A stretch of DNA of 64,000 nucleotides, taken from contig NZ_VMDU01000009.1 in the NCBI RefSeq assembly GCF_008271465.1, positions 1 to 64,000 on the forward strand, written 5' to 3'. Position 1 is the first letter of the stretch. Each line of letters begins with the position of its first letter. The notes under the pieces were generated by a model that saw only the letters and a list, made by a program, of their open reading frames with translations, was not told where the DNA came from and made no database searches. The translations under genes and the position numbers were made by a program. Shown here piece after piece: positions 46,206 through 54,484 of this stretch. Source of the stretch: Tabrizicola flagellatus (lineage in GTDB: Bacteria > Pseudomonadota > Alphaproteobacteria > Rhodobacterales > Rhodobacteraceae).

Positions 46206-47453
46206 TTATTGGGCAGCGATGGCGGCGCCGTAGTGGCTTTCCAGAGCGGCAAGCGCCTGGCCCACATCGACATTCGCGCCCATCGCGTTCATCTCGGCGG
46301 CGAAGCGCACGACGATGTCGGTGATCGCGGCCTCGGACAGCTGGTTCAGGATGCCGATGCGGACCTGCACGGGTTCCGACAGCGTCGGCCAGATGCCGAA
46401 GCCCTTGGCGCGGGCATTGCCGACCAGTTCCTTCTCGCGCCCCGCCAGCGACGGCGGCAGGTTCAGGACGACGAGGCTGGTCATGTTCGAGGTGACCTCG
46501 CAGCCAAGCGAGGTGACGGCAGCGCGCAGCGCGGCCTCGTGCCGGGCATACTCGGCGGCCTTCCGGGCACGGCCATGCCGGAGGTTGATCCGCAGCGCCT
46601 CGTGGAAAGCGGCGACGGCGTAGGCGGAATGGGTGCGGTGGTAGGTGCCCGCGCCCACGTCGCGGCCATCGACGATGCCCCAGTGGCGGGCCTCGAAGAT
46701 CGGATTGTGGACGAAGGTATAGCAGCCGTTCTCACGCAGGTGGGCGATGTAGCGGTCGGTGAAGCTGACCGGGGCGTAGGTCAAGGGCAGGCAAAGGACG
46801 CCCTTCTGCGGGCAGGAGGCCCAGCCCACCACGCCAGGGAAGTCGTCGATGGCGAAGTCCGCGACCCCGAGCGAGGAGACGGCATCGACCAGGCCCATCA
46901 CGTCGTGGCGCAGGCAGGCATCGGAGAAGCCCTTGAGGTCGTTGATGCGGCCCGACCCGGTTTCCCAATGCGCCATCGTGGCCCACATCGGCCTGTGTTC
47001 GGCGAGCGCCCTCTCGACGATCTCGGCCGTGACCGACTGGCCGTGCGGAACCTGGATGACGGTGACGTTTGCGGGCCTGGGGTCCAGCGCGTTGGCCTTC
47101 AGATCCTCGCGGCTGGCGGCCTTGGTGCGGACGGTCAGCGCGTCGATGCCACTGAACGTGCCGTTGACGAAGCACACGACTGTGTCGCCCGGCAGGATGG
47201 CCGAGAAGAGGGCGTCAAGCCCGCTCCACCCCGTGCCGGCGACGCCGAAGGTGTAGGTGTTCGCGGTGCCCCAGACCTGCCGCAGCATGTGCTTGCACTC
47301 GATCATCCCGCGCAGCACGTCGGCTTGCATGTGGTCTGCGAGCCCGGCGTTCGCAAAGGCGGCCAGCACCCGCGCGTCGGTGTTTCCGGGGCCGGGGCCG
47401 GCGGCGAGCGTCTCCGGAATCACGAGTTGCGGATAGACTTCGGTGTCGGTCAT
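46206..47453 (-). CDS. sga: Serine-glyoxylate aminotransferase
   Basis: A 415-residue class V PLP aminotransferase. It transfers the amino group of serine to glyoxylate, giving hydroxypyruvate and glycine, the entry step of the serine cycle. The PLP lysine is in ASCPQKGVLCLPL; AGPGPGNTDARVL near the N-terminus and GTYHRTHSAYAV further on are family motifs. It heads the minus-strand operon sga-mtkA-mtkB-hydroxyacid dehydrogenase and is divergent from the LuxR regulator. The leader is long (about 150 bases from the likely promoter) and holds a TTGCCGC/GCGGCAA stem at 47565-47586. Confidence 0.93.
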   Translation of the reverse strand: MTDTEVYPQLVIPETLAAGPGPGNTDARVLAAFANAGLADHMQADVLRGMIECKHMLRQVWGTANTYTFGVAGTGWSGLDALFSAILPGDTVVCFVNGTFSGIDALTVRTKAASREDLKANALDPRPANVTVIQVPHGQSVTAEIVERALAEHRPMWATMAHWETGSGRINDLKGFSDACLRHDVMGLVDAVSSLGVADFAIDDFPGVVGWASCPQKGVLCLPLTYAPVSFTDRYIAHLRENGCYTFVHNPIFEARHWGIVDGRDVGAGTYHRTHSAYAVAAFHEALRINLRHGRARKAAEYARHEAALRAAVTSLGCEVTSNMTSLVVLNLPPSLAGREKELVGNARAKGFGIWPTLSEPVQVRIGILNQLSEAAITDIVVRFAAEMNAMGANVDVGQALAALESHYGAAIAAQ

Positions 47454-47627
47454 TCGGCGCCCCTCCCAAGGCCGATGTCGGTTGGACCGTCGTCCGGGCC
47501 GATCTGGCGACGCTTCCGGGTGCAGCGGAAGAAAGGGTCGCGGGGTCTGCCGGGGACGGGATCCTTGCCGCACAGGAAAGCGGCAATCGACAAGGACGGC
47601 AACCTTCCTATATCCTGCTTTCGGATG

Positions 47628-47699
47628 CCTGTTCGGGTGAGGATCTACCCACCCGAACAGGTGGATATGCGGTAGTATACCGAAATGCCCCACCCGAAC
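47628..47699. promoter_or_regulatory. Divergent sga/luxR promoter with CACCCGAAC operator triplet
   Basis: CCTGTTCGGGTG (47628-47639) and CACCCGAACAGG (47650-47661) form a perfect 12-bp inverted repeat with a 10-base centre. A third CACCCGAAC lies at 47691-47699, 41 bases from the second. Candidate -10 boxes are TATATC for sga (minus GATATA, 47614-47609) and TAGTAT (47673-47678) for luxR; each arm of the repeat covers the matching -35 position. The third site falls in the luxR leader, where binding would block transcription. Confidence 0.65.
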
Positions 47700-47720
47700 G
47701 GGTAGGGAGAGAGGTAGTTG

Positions 47721-48368
47721 ATGGCGCTTTGGGACAATGACCGGGGAATGGCAGCGGTAACGCTGATGCTGGGCGACGCGAACCCGCTGATGCTGGCCGC
47801 GATGTCGGAACTCTTCGAGAAGGACCGCCGATTCTCTCTGGTGGCGACGGCGGCGACGGCCGAGGGGTTCCTGGGCATGGTGATGCGGATGCCGGTGCAG
47901 GTGGGCGTGATCGACTGGAACCTGCCGGCGCTGGGGGGCGCGCGGCTGATCGACGTGTTGCGCACCCAGGCCAACGCACCGCGGCTGGTGGTCTATGCCG
48001 AGGATACGGGCGATATCCCGAGGAAGGCCCTGGCAGCGGGGGCGGCGGGGTTCGTCTCGCGCTCTGACCCGGTAGAGCGGCTCCTGGACACCTGCGTCGC
48101 CGTGGCGAAGGGGCAGATGGTGTTCCCCTTCCTCGACATCCGCCGTCTGAAGCAGGACCCGATCGAGACCCTGTCCCCACGCGAGAGGACGCTGCTGGAA
48201 GCGCTGTCGAAAGGGCTGACGAACCGCGAGCTCGCGCGGGACCTGGAGATCAGCGAGAACACGGTGAAGTTCCACCTGTCGAACCTGTTCGAGAAGCTGG
48301 ACGTAAGGAACCGGGCACAGGCAATTGCCTTCTTTTACGCCAATCGCGCCTCTCGTGGCGAAATGTGA
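47721..48368 (+). CDS. LuxR/FixJ-type response regulator with an atypical receiver
   Basis: A 215-residue protein with a receiver-like domain (10-130) and a LuxR helix-turn-helix (148-210: LSPRERTLLEALSKGLTNRE, then ENTVKFHLSNLFEKLDVRNR). The putative phospho-acceptor is Asp65 (VIDWNLPALGG), but the acidic pair is reduced to Asp19 alone, the Thr/Ser position is Tyr92 region (VVYAED) and the conserved Lys is Arg114 (FVSRSD). So it may not be phosphorylated normally. No kinase is adjacent. It probably binds the nearby CACCCGAAC sites and controls the serine-cycle genes. Confidence 0.88.
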   Translation: MALWDNDRGMAAVTLMLGDANPLMLAAMSELFEKDRRFSLVATAATAEGFLGMVMRMPVQVGVIDWNLPALGGARLIDVLRTQANAPRLVVYAEDTGDIPRKALAAGAAGFVSRSDPVERLLDTCVAVAKGQMVFPFLDIRRLKQDPIETLSPRERTLLEALSKGLTNRELARDLEISENTVKFHLSNLFEKLDVRNRAQAIAFFYANRASRGEM

Positions 48369-48424
48369 TGCATTTTCGGGCTTGACGCGGGGGGGCGCGG
48401 TCGGGGATGGGTAAGGCGGGTGCA

Positions 48425-48444
48425 GCTCCTACCCTGGCAGGAGC
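48425..48444 (+). promoter_or_regulatory. Stem-loop covering the mcl1 ribosome-binding site
   Basis: GCTCCT (48425-48430) and AGGAGC (48439-48444) pair around an 8-base loop. AGGAG is the ribosome site of the malyl-CoA lyase gene, 7 bases before its ATG at 48451. Confidence 0.45.
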
Positions 48445-48450
48445 CCGAAC

Positions 48451-49428
48451 ATGTCTTTCCACGTCATCACCCAGGCCCCCGCGCGCCTGAACCGCAGCGA
48501 GCTTGCCGTTCCGGGCAGCGCCCCCCAGATGTTCGAGAAGGCCGCCGCGTCCGAGGCGGATGTGATCTTCCTCGATCTTGAAGATGCGGTTGCCCCCGAT
48601 GACAAGCCGCAGGCCCGCAAGAACATCATCAAGGCGCTGAACGAGATCGACTGGGGCAGGAAGACCATGTCGGTGCGCATCAACGGCCTTGATACGCATT
48701 ACATGTACCGCGACGTGGTGGATGTGGTGGAACAGGCCGGCGAGCGGCTGGATCTCATCATGATCCCCAAGGTCGGCACGGCGGCGGATGTCTATGCGGT
48801 GGACATGCTGGTCACGCAGATCGAGGACGCGAAGGGCTACAGGAAGCGGATCGGGTTCGAGCACATCATCGAGACGGCGCTGGGGATGCAGAATGTCGCC
48901 GAGATCGCGGGTGCGTCGAAGCGGAACGAGTCCCTGCATTTCGGGGTGGCGGACTATGCGGCCTCGACCCGGGCGCGCACGACGATCATCGGGGGGGTGA
49001 ACCCGGATTATTCGGTGCTGACCGACAAGCTGGAGGACGGCAGCCGCGCGGTGCATTGGGGCGACATGTGGCACTATGCGCTGGCCCGGATGGTGGTGGC
49101 GGCGCGGGCGAACGGGCTGCGTCCCGTGGATGGGCCGTTCGGGGATTTCTCGGACCCCGAGGGCTACCGGGCGGCGGCGAAGCGGGCGGCGGTGCTGGGC
49201 TGCGAGGGGAAATGGGCGATCCATCCGTCGCAGATTGCCCTGGCCAACGAGGTGATGAGCCCGTCCGAGGCCGAGGTGACGCGCGCGAAGCGGATCCTCG
49301 AGGCGATGGAGAAGGCCGCGGCCGAGGGGAAGGGGGCGGTGTCGCTGGATGGGCGGCTGATCGACTATGCCTCGATCCGGCAGGCCGAGGTGCTGGTCCA
49401 GAAGGCGAAGCAGATCGCCGGGGGCTGA
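48451..49428 (+). CDS. mcl1: L-malyl-CoA/beta-methylmalyl-CoA lyase
   Basis: A 325-residue CitE-like lyase, cleaving malyl-CoA to acetyl-CoA and glyoxylate. Key segments are FLDLEDAVAPDDK (metal and CoA region, residues 40-52), the Arg76 region SVRINGLDT, LIMIPKVG, GFEHIIETALGMQNVAEIAG and GKWAIHPSQIALAN. It closely follows Rhodobacter Mcl1, which also acts on beta-methylmalyl-CoA. In this context it closes the serine-cycle branch started by MtkAB. It lies 82 bases after the regulator gene and may share its transcript. Confidence 0.95.
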   Translation: MSFHVITQAPARLNRSELAVPGSAPQMFEKAAASEADVIFLDLEDAVAPDDKPQARKNIIKALNEIDWGRKTMSVRINGLDTHYMYRDVVDVVEQAGERLDLIMIPKVGTAADVYAVDMLVTQIEDAKGYRKRIGFEHIIETALGMQNVAEIAGASKRNESLHFGVADYAASTRARTTIIGGVNPDYSVLTDKLEDGSRAVHWGDMWHYALARMVVAARANGLRPVDGPFGDFSDPEGYRAAAKRAAVLGCEGKWAIHPSQIALANEVMSPSEAEVTRAKRILEAMEKAAAEGKGAVSLDGRLIDYASIRQAEVLVQKAKQIAGG

Positions 49429-49432
49429 GGTC

Positions 49433-49510
49433 TGTCCGCGCGGGACAGGCCGGCGCACCCCTTGTCTTTCAAGGGCTTGTCCGTGGGCGTTCAGGATCCG
49501 GAAACCCTGA
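49433..49510 (+). repeat. Intergenic repeat, copy 3 of 3
   Basis: TGTCCGCGCGGGACA at 49433-49447 begins 5 bases after the mcl1 stop. After 36 bases comes TGGGCGTT (49484-49491), nine bases, then GAAACCCTG. This copy is the most diverged but keeps the TGTCC-N5-GGACA dyad and every spacing. Confidence 0.65.
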
Positions 49511-49537
49511 TCGGGCAGCGCCGCCCCCTTCCCCACT

Positions 49538-49561
49538 CCCCTCCCCACGCGGGGGGAGGGG
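49538..49561. terminator. GC-rich hairpin between mcl1 and the Mth938-like gene
   Basis: CCCCTCCCC and GGGGAGGGG pair perfectly around six bases. Placed between convergent genes and lacking a clear T-run on either side, it is either a bidirectional terminator or a short interspersed hairpin. Confidence 0.5.
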
Positions 49562-49589
49562 AGGCGCGGGATGGCGGGGCTTGCGGCCC

Positions 49590-49946
49590 CTAATCGACCG
49601 GGATCAGCGCCACGGCGACGCGGCGGCCTTCGCCGAGCAGGACATTGTAGGTGCGGGCGGCGGTGGGCGAGGCCATGACCTCGACCCCGATCCCCTGCCC
49701 TTCCAGCGCCGCGCGGAAGGCTTGCGGCACATGGGCGATGGTCGAGCCGGTGCCGACGAACAGCACGTCGATCCGGTCCACGAGCGACAGCGGCCCGGCC
49801 GTATCCTCAAGCCCGCCCCAGGGACCGGCGTCCCAAGGGGTGATCAGGCAGGGACCGCGCAGGACATGGCCCGCGACGCGGAAGAAGCCGGGGCCGTAGC
49901 CCTCGATCGCCTTTGCGCTGCCGTAGGTGACCTCGGTCAGCCGCAT
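49590..49946 (-). CDS. Mth938-like (DUF498/NDUFAF3-like) protein
   Basis: A 118-residue protein of the Mth938/DUF498 family, related to the mitochondrial complex I assembly factor NDUFAF3. RVAGHVLRGPCLITPW and DVLFVGTGSTIAHVPQ are the family core. The start at 49946 gives the normal N-terminus. It is the last gene of the yajC-secD-secF cluster in these bacteria, a conserved neighbourhood with no explained link to secretion. Confidence 0.88.
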   Translation of the reverse strand: MRLTEVTYGSAKAIEGYGPGFFRVAGHVLRGPCLITPWDAGPWGGLEDTAGPLSLVDRIDVLFVGTGSTIAHVPQAFRAALEGQGIGVEVMASPTAARTYNVLLGEGRRVAVALIPVD

Positions 49947-49959
49947 CGCCGCCCCCGCC

Positions 49960-50931
49960 TCAGGCGTCCACGTCGGCAAAATCGCTTTTCACCGACTTCT
50001 TCGGCTTGTCGCCGCGGTCCACACCCAGCATCAGGACGATGTTCTTGGCCATGTAGAGCGTGGAATAGGTCCCGAGCACAACGCCCAGAAGCATGGCGAA
50101 CACGAAGCCGCGGATCACGTCGCCACCGAAGATGAAGAGCGCCATGAGCGAGAGGAAGGTTGTTGTCGCCGTCATGATCGTGCGCGACAGGGTTTCGTTC
50201 GCAGTCAGGTTCATCATGTCCCGCAGCGGCATCTGCTTGTATTTGGCGAGATTTTCCCGAAGCCGGTCGAAGATGACGACGGTGTCGTTGACCGAGTAGC
50301 CGAGGATGGTCAGCAGCGCCGCGACGATGGTCAGGTCGAACTTGATCTGGAACAGCACGAAGATGCCCACCGTGACCAGCACGTCATGGATCAGTGCTGC
50401 AACCGTGCCCACGGCGAATTGCCATTCGAACCGCACCCAGACGTAGAACAGGATCCCCGCCGAGCCCGCCAGAACCGCCAGAAGGGCCGAGGTGATGAGT
50501 TCCTGCGACACCTTCGGTCCCACCGATTCCACCGCGGGGAAGGAGATCGAGGGATCGATCTGCTGCAACGCTGCCTCGACCTCGGCGATGGTTTCCGGCG
50601 TGACGGACTCATCCCCTTCCTTGGCAGAAAGCCGGATCATCGCGACGTGCTGGTTCTCGGCGAAGGACGGGTCGAAAACCTCGGTGATCGAGACGTCGCC
50701 GAGGTCCAGCCCCTGCAGGGCCTGCCGATAGGCGCCGACATCCACCGCATTGGTGGATTCGGTGCGGATGGTCGTTCCGCCCCGGAAGTCGATGCCGAAG
50801 TTCAGCCCCATGGTGAAGATCAGCACCAGCGACAAGAGCATCGCGGCAACAGAGGCGCCGAAGGTCACCCACTGGATCTTGAAGAAGTCGATGTTGGTCT
50901 TTTCGGGAACAAGTCTCAGGCGCCAGGCCAT
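49960..50931 (-). CDS. secF: Protein translocase subunit SecF
   Basis: A 323-residue SecF, a six-helix inner-membrane protein that with SecD uses the proton gradient to finish protein export. GLNFGIDFRGGTTI follows the first helix, and ILGYSVNDTVVIFDRLRENL is the SecF signature in the fourth helix region. I prefer the ATG at 50931 over 50937 because GGAGG then lies 8 bases upstream. It follows secD by 15 bases. Confidence 0.96.
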   Translation of the reverse strand: MAWRLRLVPEKTNIDFFKIQWVTFGASVAAMLLSLVLIFTMGLNFGIDFRGGTTIRTESTNAVDVGAYRQALQGLDLGDVSITEVFDPSFAENQHVAMIRLSAKEGDESVTPETIAEVEAALQQIDPSISFPAVESVGPKVSQELITSALLAVLAGSAGILFYVWVRFEWQFAVGTVAALIHDVLVTVGIFVLFQIKFDLTIVAALLTILGYSVNDTVVIFDRLRENLAKYKQMPLRDMMNLTANETLSRTIMTATTTFLSLMALFIFGGDVIRGFVFAMLLGVVLGTYSTLYMAKNIVLMLGVDRGDKPKKSVKSDFADVDA

Positions 50932-50946
50932 TTTCATTTCCTCCGG

Positions 50947-52614
50947 TCAGACCACGATCGTCTTCGGACGCTTCCAGTCGAGATAGGTCTCGACAATAAG
51001 CCGGGTGACATAGACGGCAGTGAACATCGAGGTGAGGATCCCCAGGCCCAGCGTCACCGCAAAGCCGCGGACCGGCCCCGAGCCGAGCCAGAACATGATG
51101 AGAGCGGTCAGAAGCCCGGTCACATTCGAATCCATGATCGCCGAGAAGGCCCGGTCGAAGCCCTGCTGCATCGCGCGGCGCGGATTGGAGCCGGATCGCA
51201 GTTCCTCGCGCATGCGCTCGAAGATCAGCACGTTGGCATCGACGGCCATCCCCATGGTCAGGACGATACCGGCGATCCCCGGCAGGGTCAGCGTGGCGCC
51301 GATGGCCGACAATACCGCCACGATAAGCGCGACGTTGATTGCGAGCGCAATGTTGGCGAAGACCCCGAACATGCCATAGGAGGCGATCATGTAGGCGATG
51401 ACGGCGATCATGCCGATCAGGGCGGCGGCGCGGCCGGCATCGATGGAGTCCTGCCCCAGTTCCGGCCCGATGGTGCGTTCTTCGAGGAAGGTCATTTCGG
51501 CCGGTAGCGCACCGGCGCGCAGAAGGACGGCCAGACGGGTCGATTCCTCGACGCTGAAATTCCCGGTGATGATGCCCGATCCGCCGGGGATGTGGCTCTG
51601 GATCACCGGGGCCGAGATCACCTCGCCGTCCAGCACGATGGCGAAGGGCGCGCCTATGTTGGCGGCGGTATAGTCGCCGAACTTGCGCGCGCCGGTGGTA
51701 TCGAACCGGAAGCTGACCGCCGGGCGGCCGTTCTGGTCGAAGGAAGGCTGGGCATCGACGAGATCTTCCCCCGAAACCACGGGGGCATCCTCGACGATGT
51801 AGTAGATGCCGGGCTCGTCCATCGAGGGCAAGAGGACGTTGCGCGCGCCGGGCGAGGCGCCGGCGTCGGTGGTGCGGCTAACCACCGCATTGAACGAAAG
51901 CTTCGCGGTCTGGCCGATCAGCGCCTTCAACTCCTGCGCCGAGCCGATGCCGGGCACCTGGATCAGGATGCGGTCCTCGCCCTGGCGCTGGATCGTGGGT
52001 TCGCGGGTGCCGGCCTCGTCCACGCGGCGGCGGATGATTTCCAGCGACTGCTGGATGGTGCGCTGGTCGGTGGCCTGCTTTTCGGCATCCGACAGGCGCA
52101 CGACGATGTCGTTGCCTTCGGCGGTCACGTCCAGAGTGCTTTGCCCGATGCCGGTCAGCGACATCACGCTGGAGCCAAGGGCACGCACGGCCTCGATCGC
52201 GGCGGGCATGCCGGCGGGGTTCTCCAGCGTCACGCGCAGCACGTCGTCGGGCGAGGGCGCACGGCGCACCGCGCCGACCTGGTCGCGCAAGGGCCGCAGC
52301 GCATCGCGCACCTCGGGCCAGAGCGAATCCATCCGCGACTTGTAGACATCCTCGACCTTGACCTCGGCCAGAAGATGCGCGCCGCCGCGCAGGTCGAGGC
52401 CCAGGTTCATCAGCGCCGAGGGCAGGAAGCCCGGCCACTCGGCACGCGCGGCCTCCTGTTCGGGGGTGGCGACACCGCCGGCGGCCTCGATGGCGGCAAC
52501 GGCGTCATTGTGGCGCTCGACCCTGCCGTAGAACAGGTTGGGGATTGCCGCGACGATCCCCCAACCGCAGATCAGCAGGATGAGGATCCGCTTCCAGAGC
52601 GCCATCGATTCCAT
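50947..52614 (-). CDS. secD: Protein translocase subunit SecD
   Basis: A 555-residue SecD: N-terminal membrane helix, a large periplasmic P1 region (about 40-370, with GLDLRGGAHLLAEV and VPGIGSAQELKALIG), then five membrane helices containing GIVLTMGMAVDANVLIFERM. It pulls translocating chains across the inner membrane in concert with SecYEG. It follows yajC by 10 bases, as usual. The start could also be the ATG at 52605. Confidence 0.96.
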   Translation of the reverse strand: MESMALWKRILILLICGWGIVAAIPNLFYGRVERHNDAVAAIEAAGGVATPEQEAARAEWPGFLPSALMNLGLDLRGGAHLLAEVKVEDVYKSRMDSLWPEVRDALRPLRDQVGAVRRAPSPDDVLRVTLENPAGMPAAIEAVRALGSSVMSLTGIGQSTLDVTAEGNDIVVRLSDAEKQATDQRTIQQSLEIIRRRVDEAGTREPTIQRQGEDRILIQVPGIGSAQELKALIGQTAKLSFNAVVSRTTDAGASPGARNVLLPSMDEPGIYYIVEDAPVVSGEDLVDAQPSFDQNGRPAVSFRFDTTGARKFGDYTAANIGAPFAIVLDGEVISAPVIQSHIPGGSGIITGNFSVEESTRLAVLLRAGALPAEMTFLEERTIGPELGQDSIDAGRAAALIGMIAVIAYMIASYGMFGVFANIALAINVALIVAVLSAIGATLTLPGIAGIVLTMGMAVDANVLIFERMREELRSGSNPRRAMQQGFDRAFSAIMDSNVTGLLTALIMFWLGSGPVRGFAVTLGLGILTSMFTAVYVTRLIVETYLDWKRPKTIVV

Positions 52615-52624
52615 GTGTCCGGTC

Positions 52625-52957
52625 TCAGCTTGCGGCGGGTTCGGTCTTGTTCAGCACCTGGGTGATGGTGTGCTTGACCACCTTCACCTTGACGCCCTCG
52701 GCGATCTCGACCTCGATCTTGCCGTCGTCCTGCACCTTGGAGACCTTGCCGATGATCCCGCCCGAGGTGATGACCTCGTCGCCCCGGCGCAGCGCGTCCA
52801 CCATGGCGCGGTGTTCCTTCATCTTCTTCTGCTGCGGGCGGATCAGCAGGAAATAGAAGATGACGAAGATCAGGATGATCGGCAGGAACTGGGCGAACAC
52901 GGCGGCGCCTCCGGGGGCGGCGCCGGCGGCTTGCGCGAAGGCGGGGGTGGCGAACAT
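52625..52957 (-). CDS. yajC: Preprotein translocase subunit YajC
   Basis: A 110-residue single-pass membrane protein. After a short AFAQAAGA-rich head the helix FLPIILIFVIFYFLLIRPQQ is followed by KKMKEHRAMVDALRRGDEVI, the YajC signature. The ATG at 52957 has AGAGAGG at 6 bases; one at 52963 touches that site. It is the first gene of yajC-secD-secF. Confidence 0.93.
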   Translation of the reverse strand: MFATPAFAQAAGAAPGGAAVFAQFLPIILIFVIFYFLLIRPQQKKMKEHRAMVDALRRGDEVITSGGIIGKVSKVQDDGKIEVEIAEGVKVKVVKHTITQVLNKTEPAAS

Positions 52958-53130
52958 GGACATCCTCTCTGGCCGGATCGGGAGGCTTCAGGTGCCGCCC
53001 CGTTTGCGATTGTCGGGTCATGTAAGCCCTTTCGCCGCGCTTTGCCAGAGGGGGCGCGACAGGCGGTGCCTTCCCCCTTGCGGCGGAATGGGGCATAAGC
53101 GCCGGCGTAGCTTTTCGTTGGGGCCAGACC

Positions 53131-54420
53131 ATGCACGACATCCGCTTCATCCGCGAGAACCCGGACGCCTTCGACAGGGCCCTGGCGAGGCGGGGGCTGG
53201 CGCCGATGGCGGCAGAGCTTCTGGCGATCGACGAGGCGCGGCGGGCAAAGATCCTGGCGGCGGAAACCGCGGCAGCGGCGCAGAACGCGGCCTCGAAGGA
53301 GGTGGGGGCGGCGAAGGCGCGCGGGGATCAGGCCGAGTTCGAAAGGCTGCGGGCGCTGGTGGCCGAGAAGAAGGCCGAAGGTGCGCGGCTGACCGAGGAG
53401 GCGGCGGCCGAGGACGCGCGGCTCCGCGATGCCCTGATGCGCATCCCGAACATGGCGCTGGACGAGGTGCCCGAGGGGCCGGACGAGAGCGGCAACGTGG
53501 AGATCCGGCGCTGGGGCACGCCTCGGGCGATGGACTTCAAGCCCTTGGAACATTTCGACATTCCGGCCGCAAAGGGGGGGCTCGACTTTGCGACGGCGGC
53601 GAAGCTGTCCGGCAGCCGTTTCGTCGTGATGCGCGGCGCGGTGGCGCGGGTGCATCGGGCGCTGGCGCAGTTCATGCTGGATCTGCATACGTCCGAGCAT
53701 GGTCTGGCCGAGACCTGGACCCCGGTCCTCGTCAAGGAAGAGGCGATGTATGGCACCAACCAGCTGCCGAAGTTCGCCGAGGACAGCTATCAGACCACCA
53801 ACGGCTGGTGGCTGATCCCGACCTCGGAAGTCACGCTGACCAATTCGGTCGCGGGCGACATCCTGGACGAGGCCGCGCTGCCGATCCGGCTGACCGCGCA
53901 TACGCATTGCTTCCGGTCCGAAGCGGGCTCGGCGGGGAAGGACACCACCGGCATGCTGCGGCAGCACCAGTTCGAGAAGGTCGAGATGGTGACGATCTGC
54001 ACGCCCGAAACGGCGCTGGCCGAACACGAACGCATGACCAAATGCGCGGAGGCCGTGCTGGAGCGGCTGGGCCTGCCCTACCGGACCATCGTCCTGTGCA
54101 CCGGCGACATGGGATTCGGCGCACAGAAGACGCATGACCTCGAGGTCTGGCTGCCCGGCCAGAACACCTATCGCGAGATTTCCAGCGTCTCGACCTGCGG
54201 CCAGTTCCAGGCGCGGCGGATGAACGCGCGCTATCGCCCGGCGGGCGGGAAACCGGAATTCGTGGCGACGCTGAACGGATCGGGTCTGGCGGTCGGGCGC
54301 TGCCTGATCGCGGTGCTGGAGAACGGGCAGGAGGCCGACGGGTCCGTGACCTTGCCGGCGGCGCTGGCGCCCTATCTTGGCGGCAAGACCCGGATCACGG
54401 CGGACGGCGTGCTGGCCTGA
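53131..54420 (+). CDS. serS: Seryl-tRNA synthetase
   Basis: A 429-residue class II synthetase charging tRNA-Ser (and tRNA-Sec where present). The N-terminal antiparallel coiled coil (about 25-100) grips the tRNA; the catalytic core holds motif 2 ([20 protein letters not shown]) and motif 3 ([17 protein letters not shown]). Length is normal. It is divergent from yajC and followed after 65 bases by a TspO-like gene. Confidence 0.97.
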   Translation: MHDIRFIRENPDAFDRALARRGLAPMAAELLAIDEARRAKILAAETAAAAQNAASKEVGAAKARGDQAEFERLRALVAEKKAEGARLTEEAAAEDARLRDALMRIPNMALDEVPEGPDESGNVEIRRWGTPRAMDFKPLEHFDIPAAKGGLDFATAAKLSGSRFVVMRGAVARVHRALAQFMLDLHTSEHGLAETWTPVLVKEEAMYGTNQLPKFAEDSYQTTNGWWLIPTSEVTLTNSVAGDILDEAALPIRLTAHTHCFRSEAGSAGKDTTGMLRQHQFEKVEMVTICTPETALAEHERMTKCAEAVLERLGLPYRTIVLCTGDMGFGAQKTHDLEVWLPGQNTYREISSVSTCGQFQARRMNARYRPAGGKPEFVATLNGSGLAVGRCLIAVLENGQEADGSVTLPAALAPYLGGKTRITADGVLA

Positions 54421-54484
54421 GGACCGGGGAACCATAGGCGGTGCGGGGCGTTATGCCCTGCCCGTCCACAGCGAAAAGACCCGA

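Noticed and set aside
47565-47586. Riboswitch in the sga leader
   Set aside because: A TTGCCGC/GCGGCAA stem exists, but I cannot match any known riboswitch fold, so I only mention it with sga.
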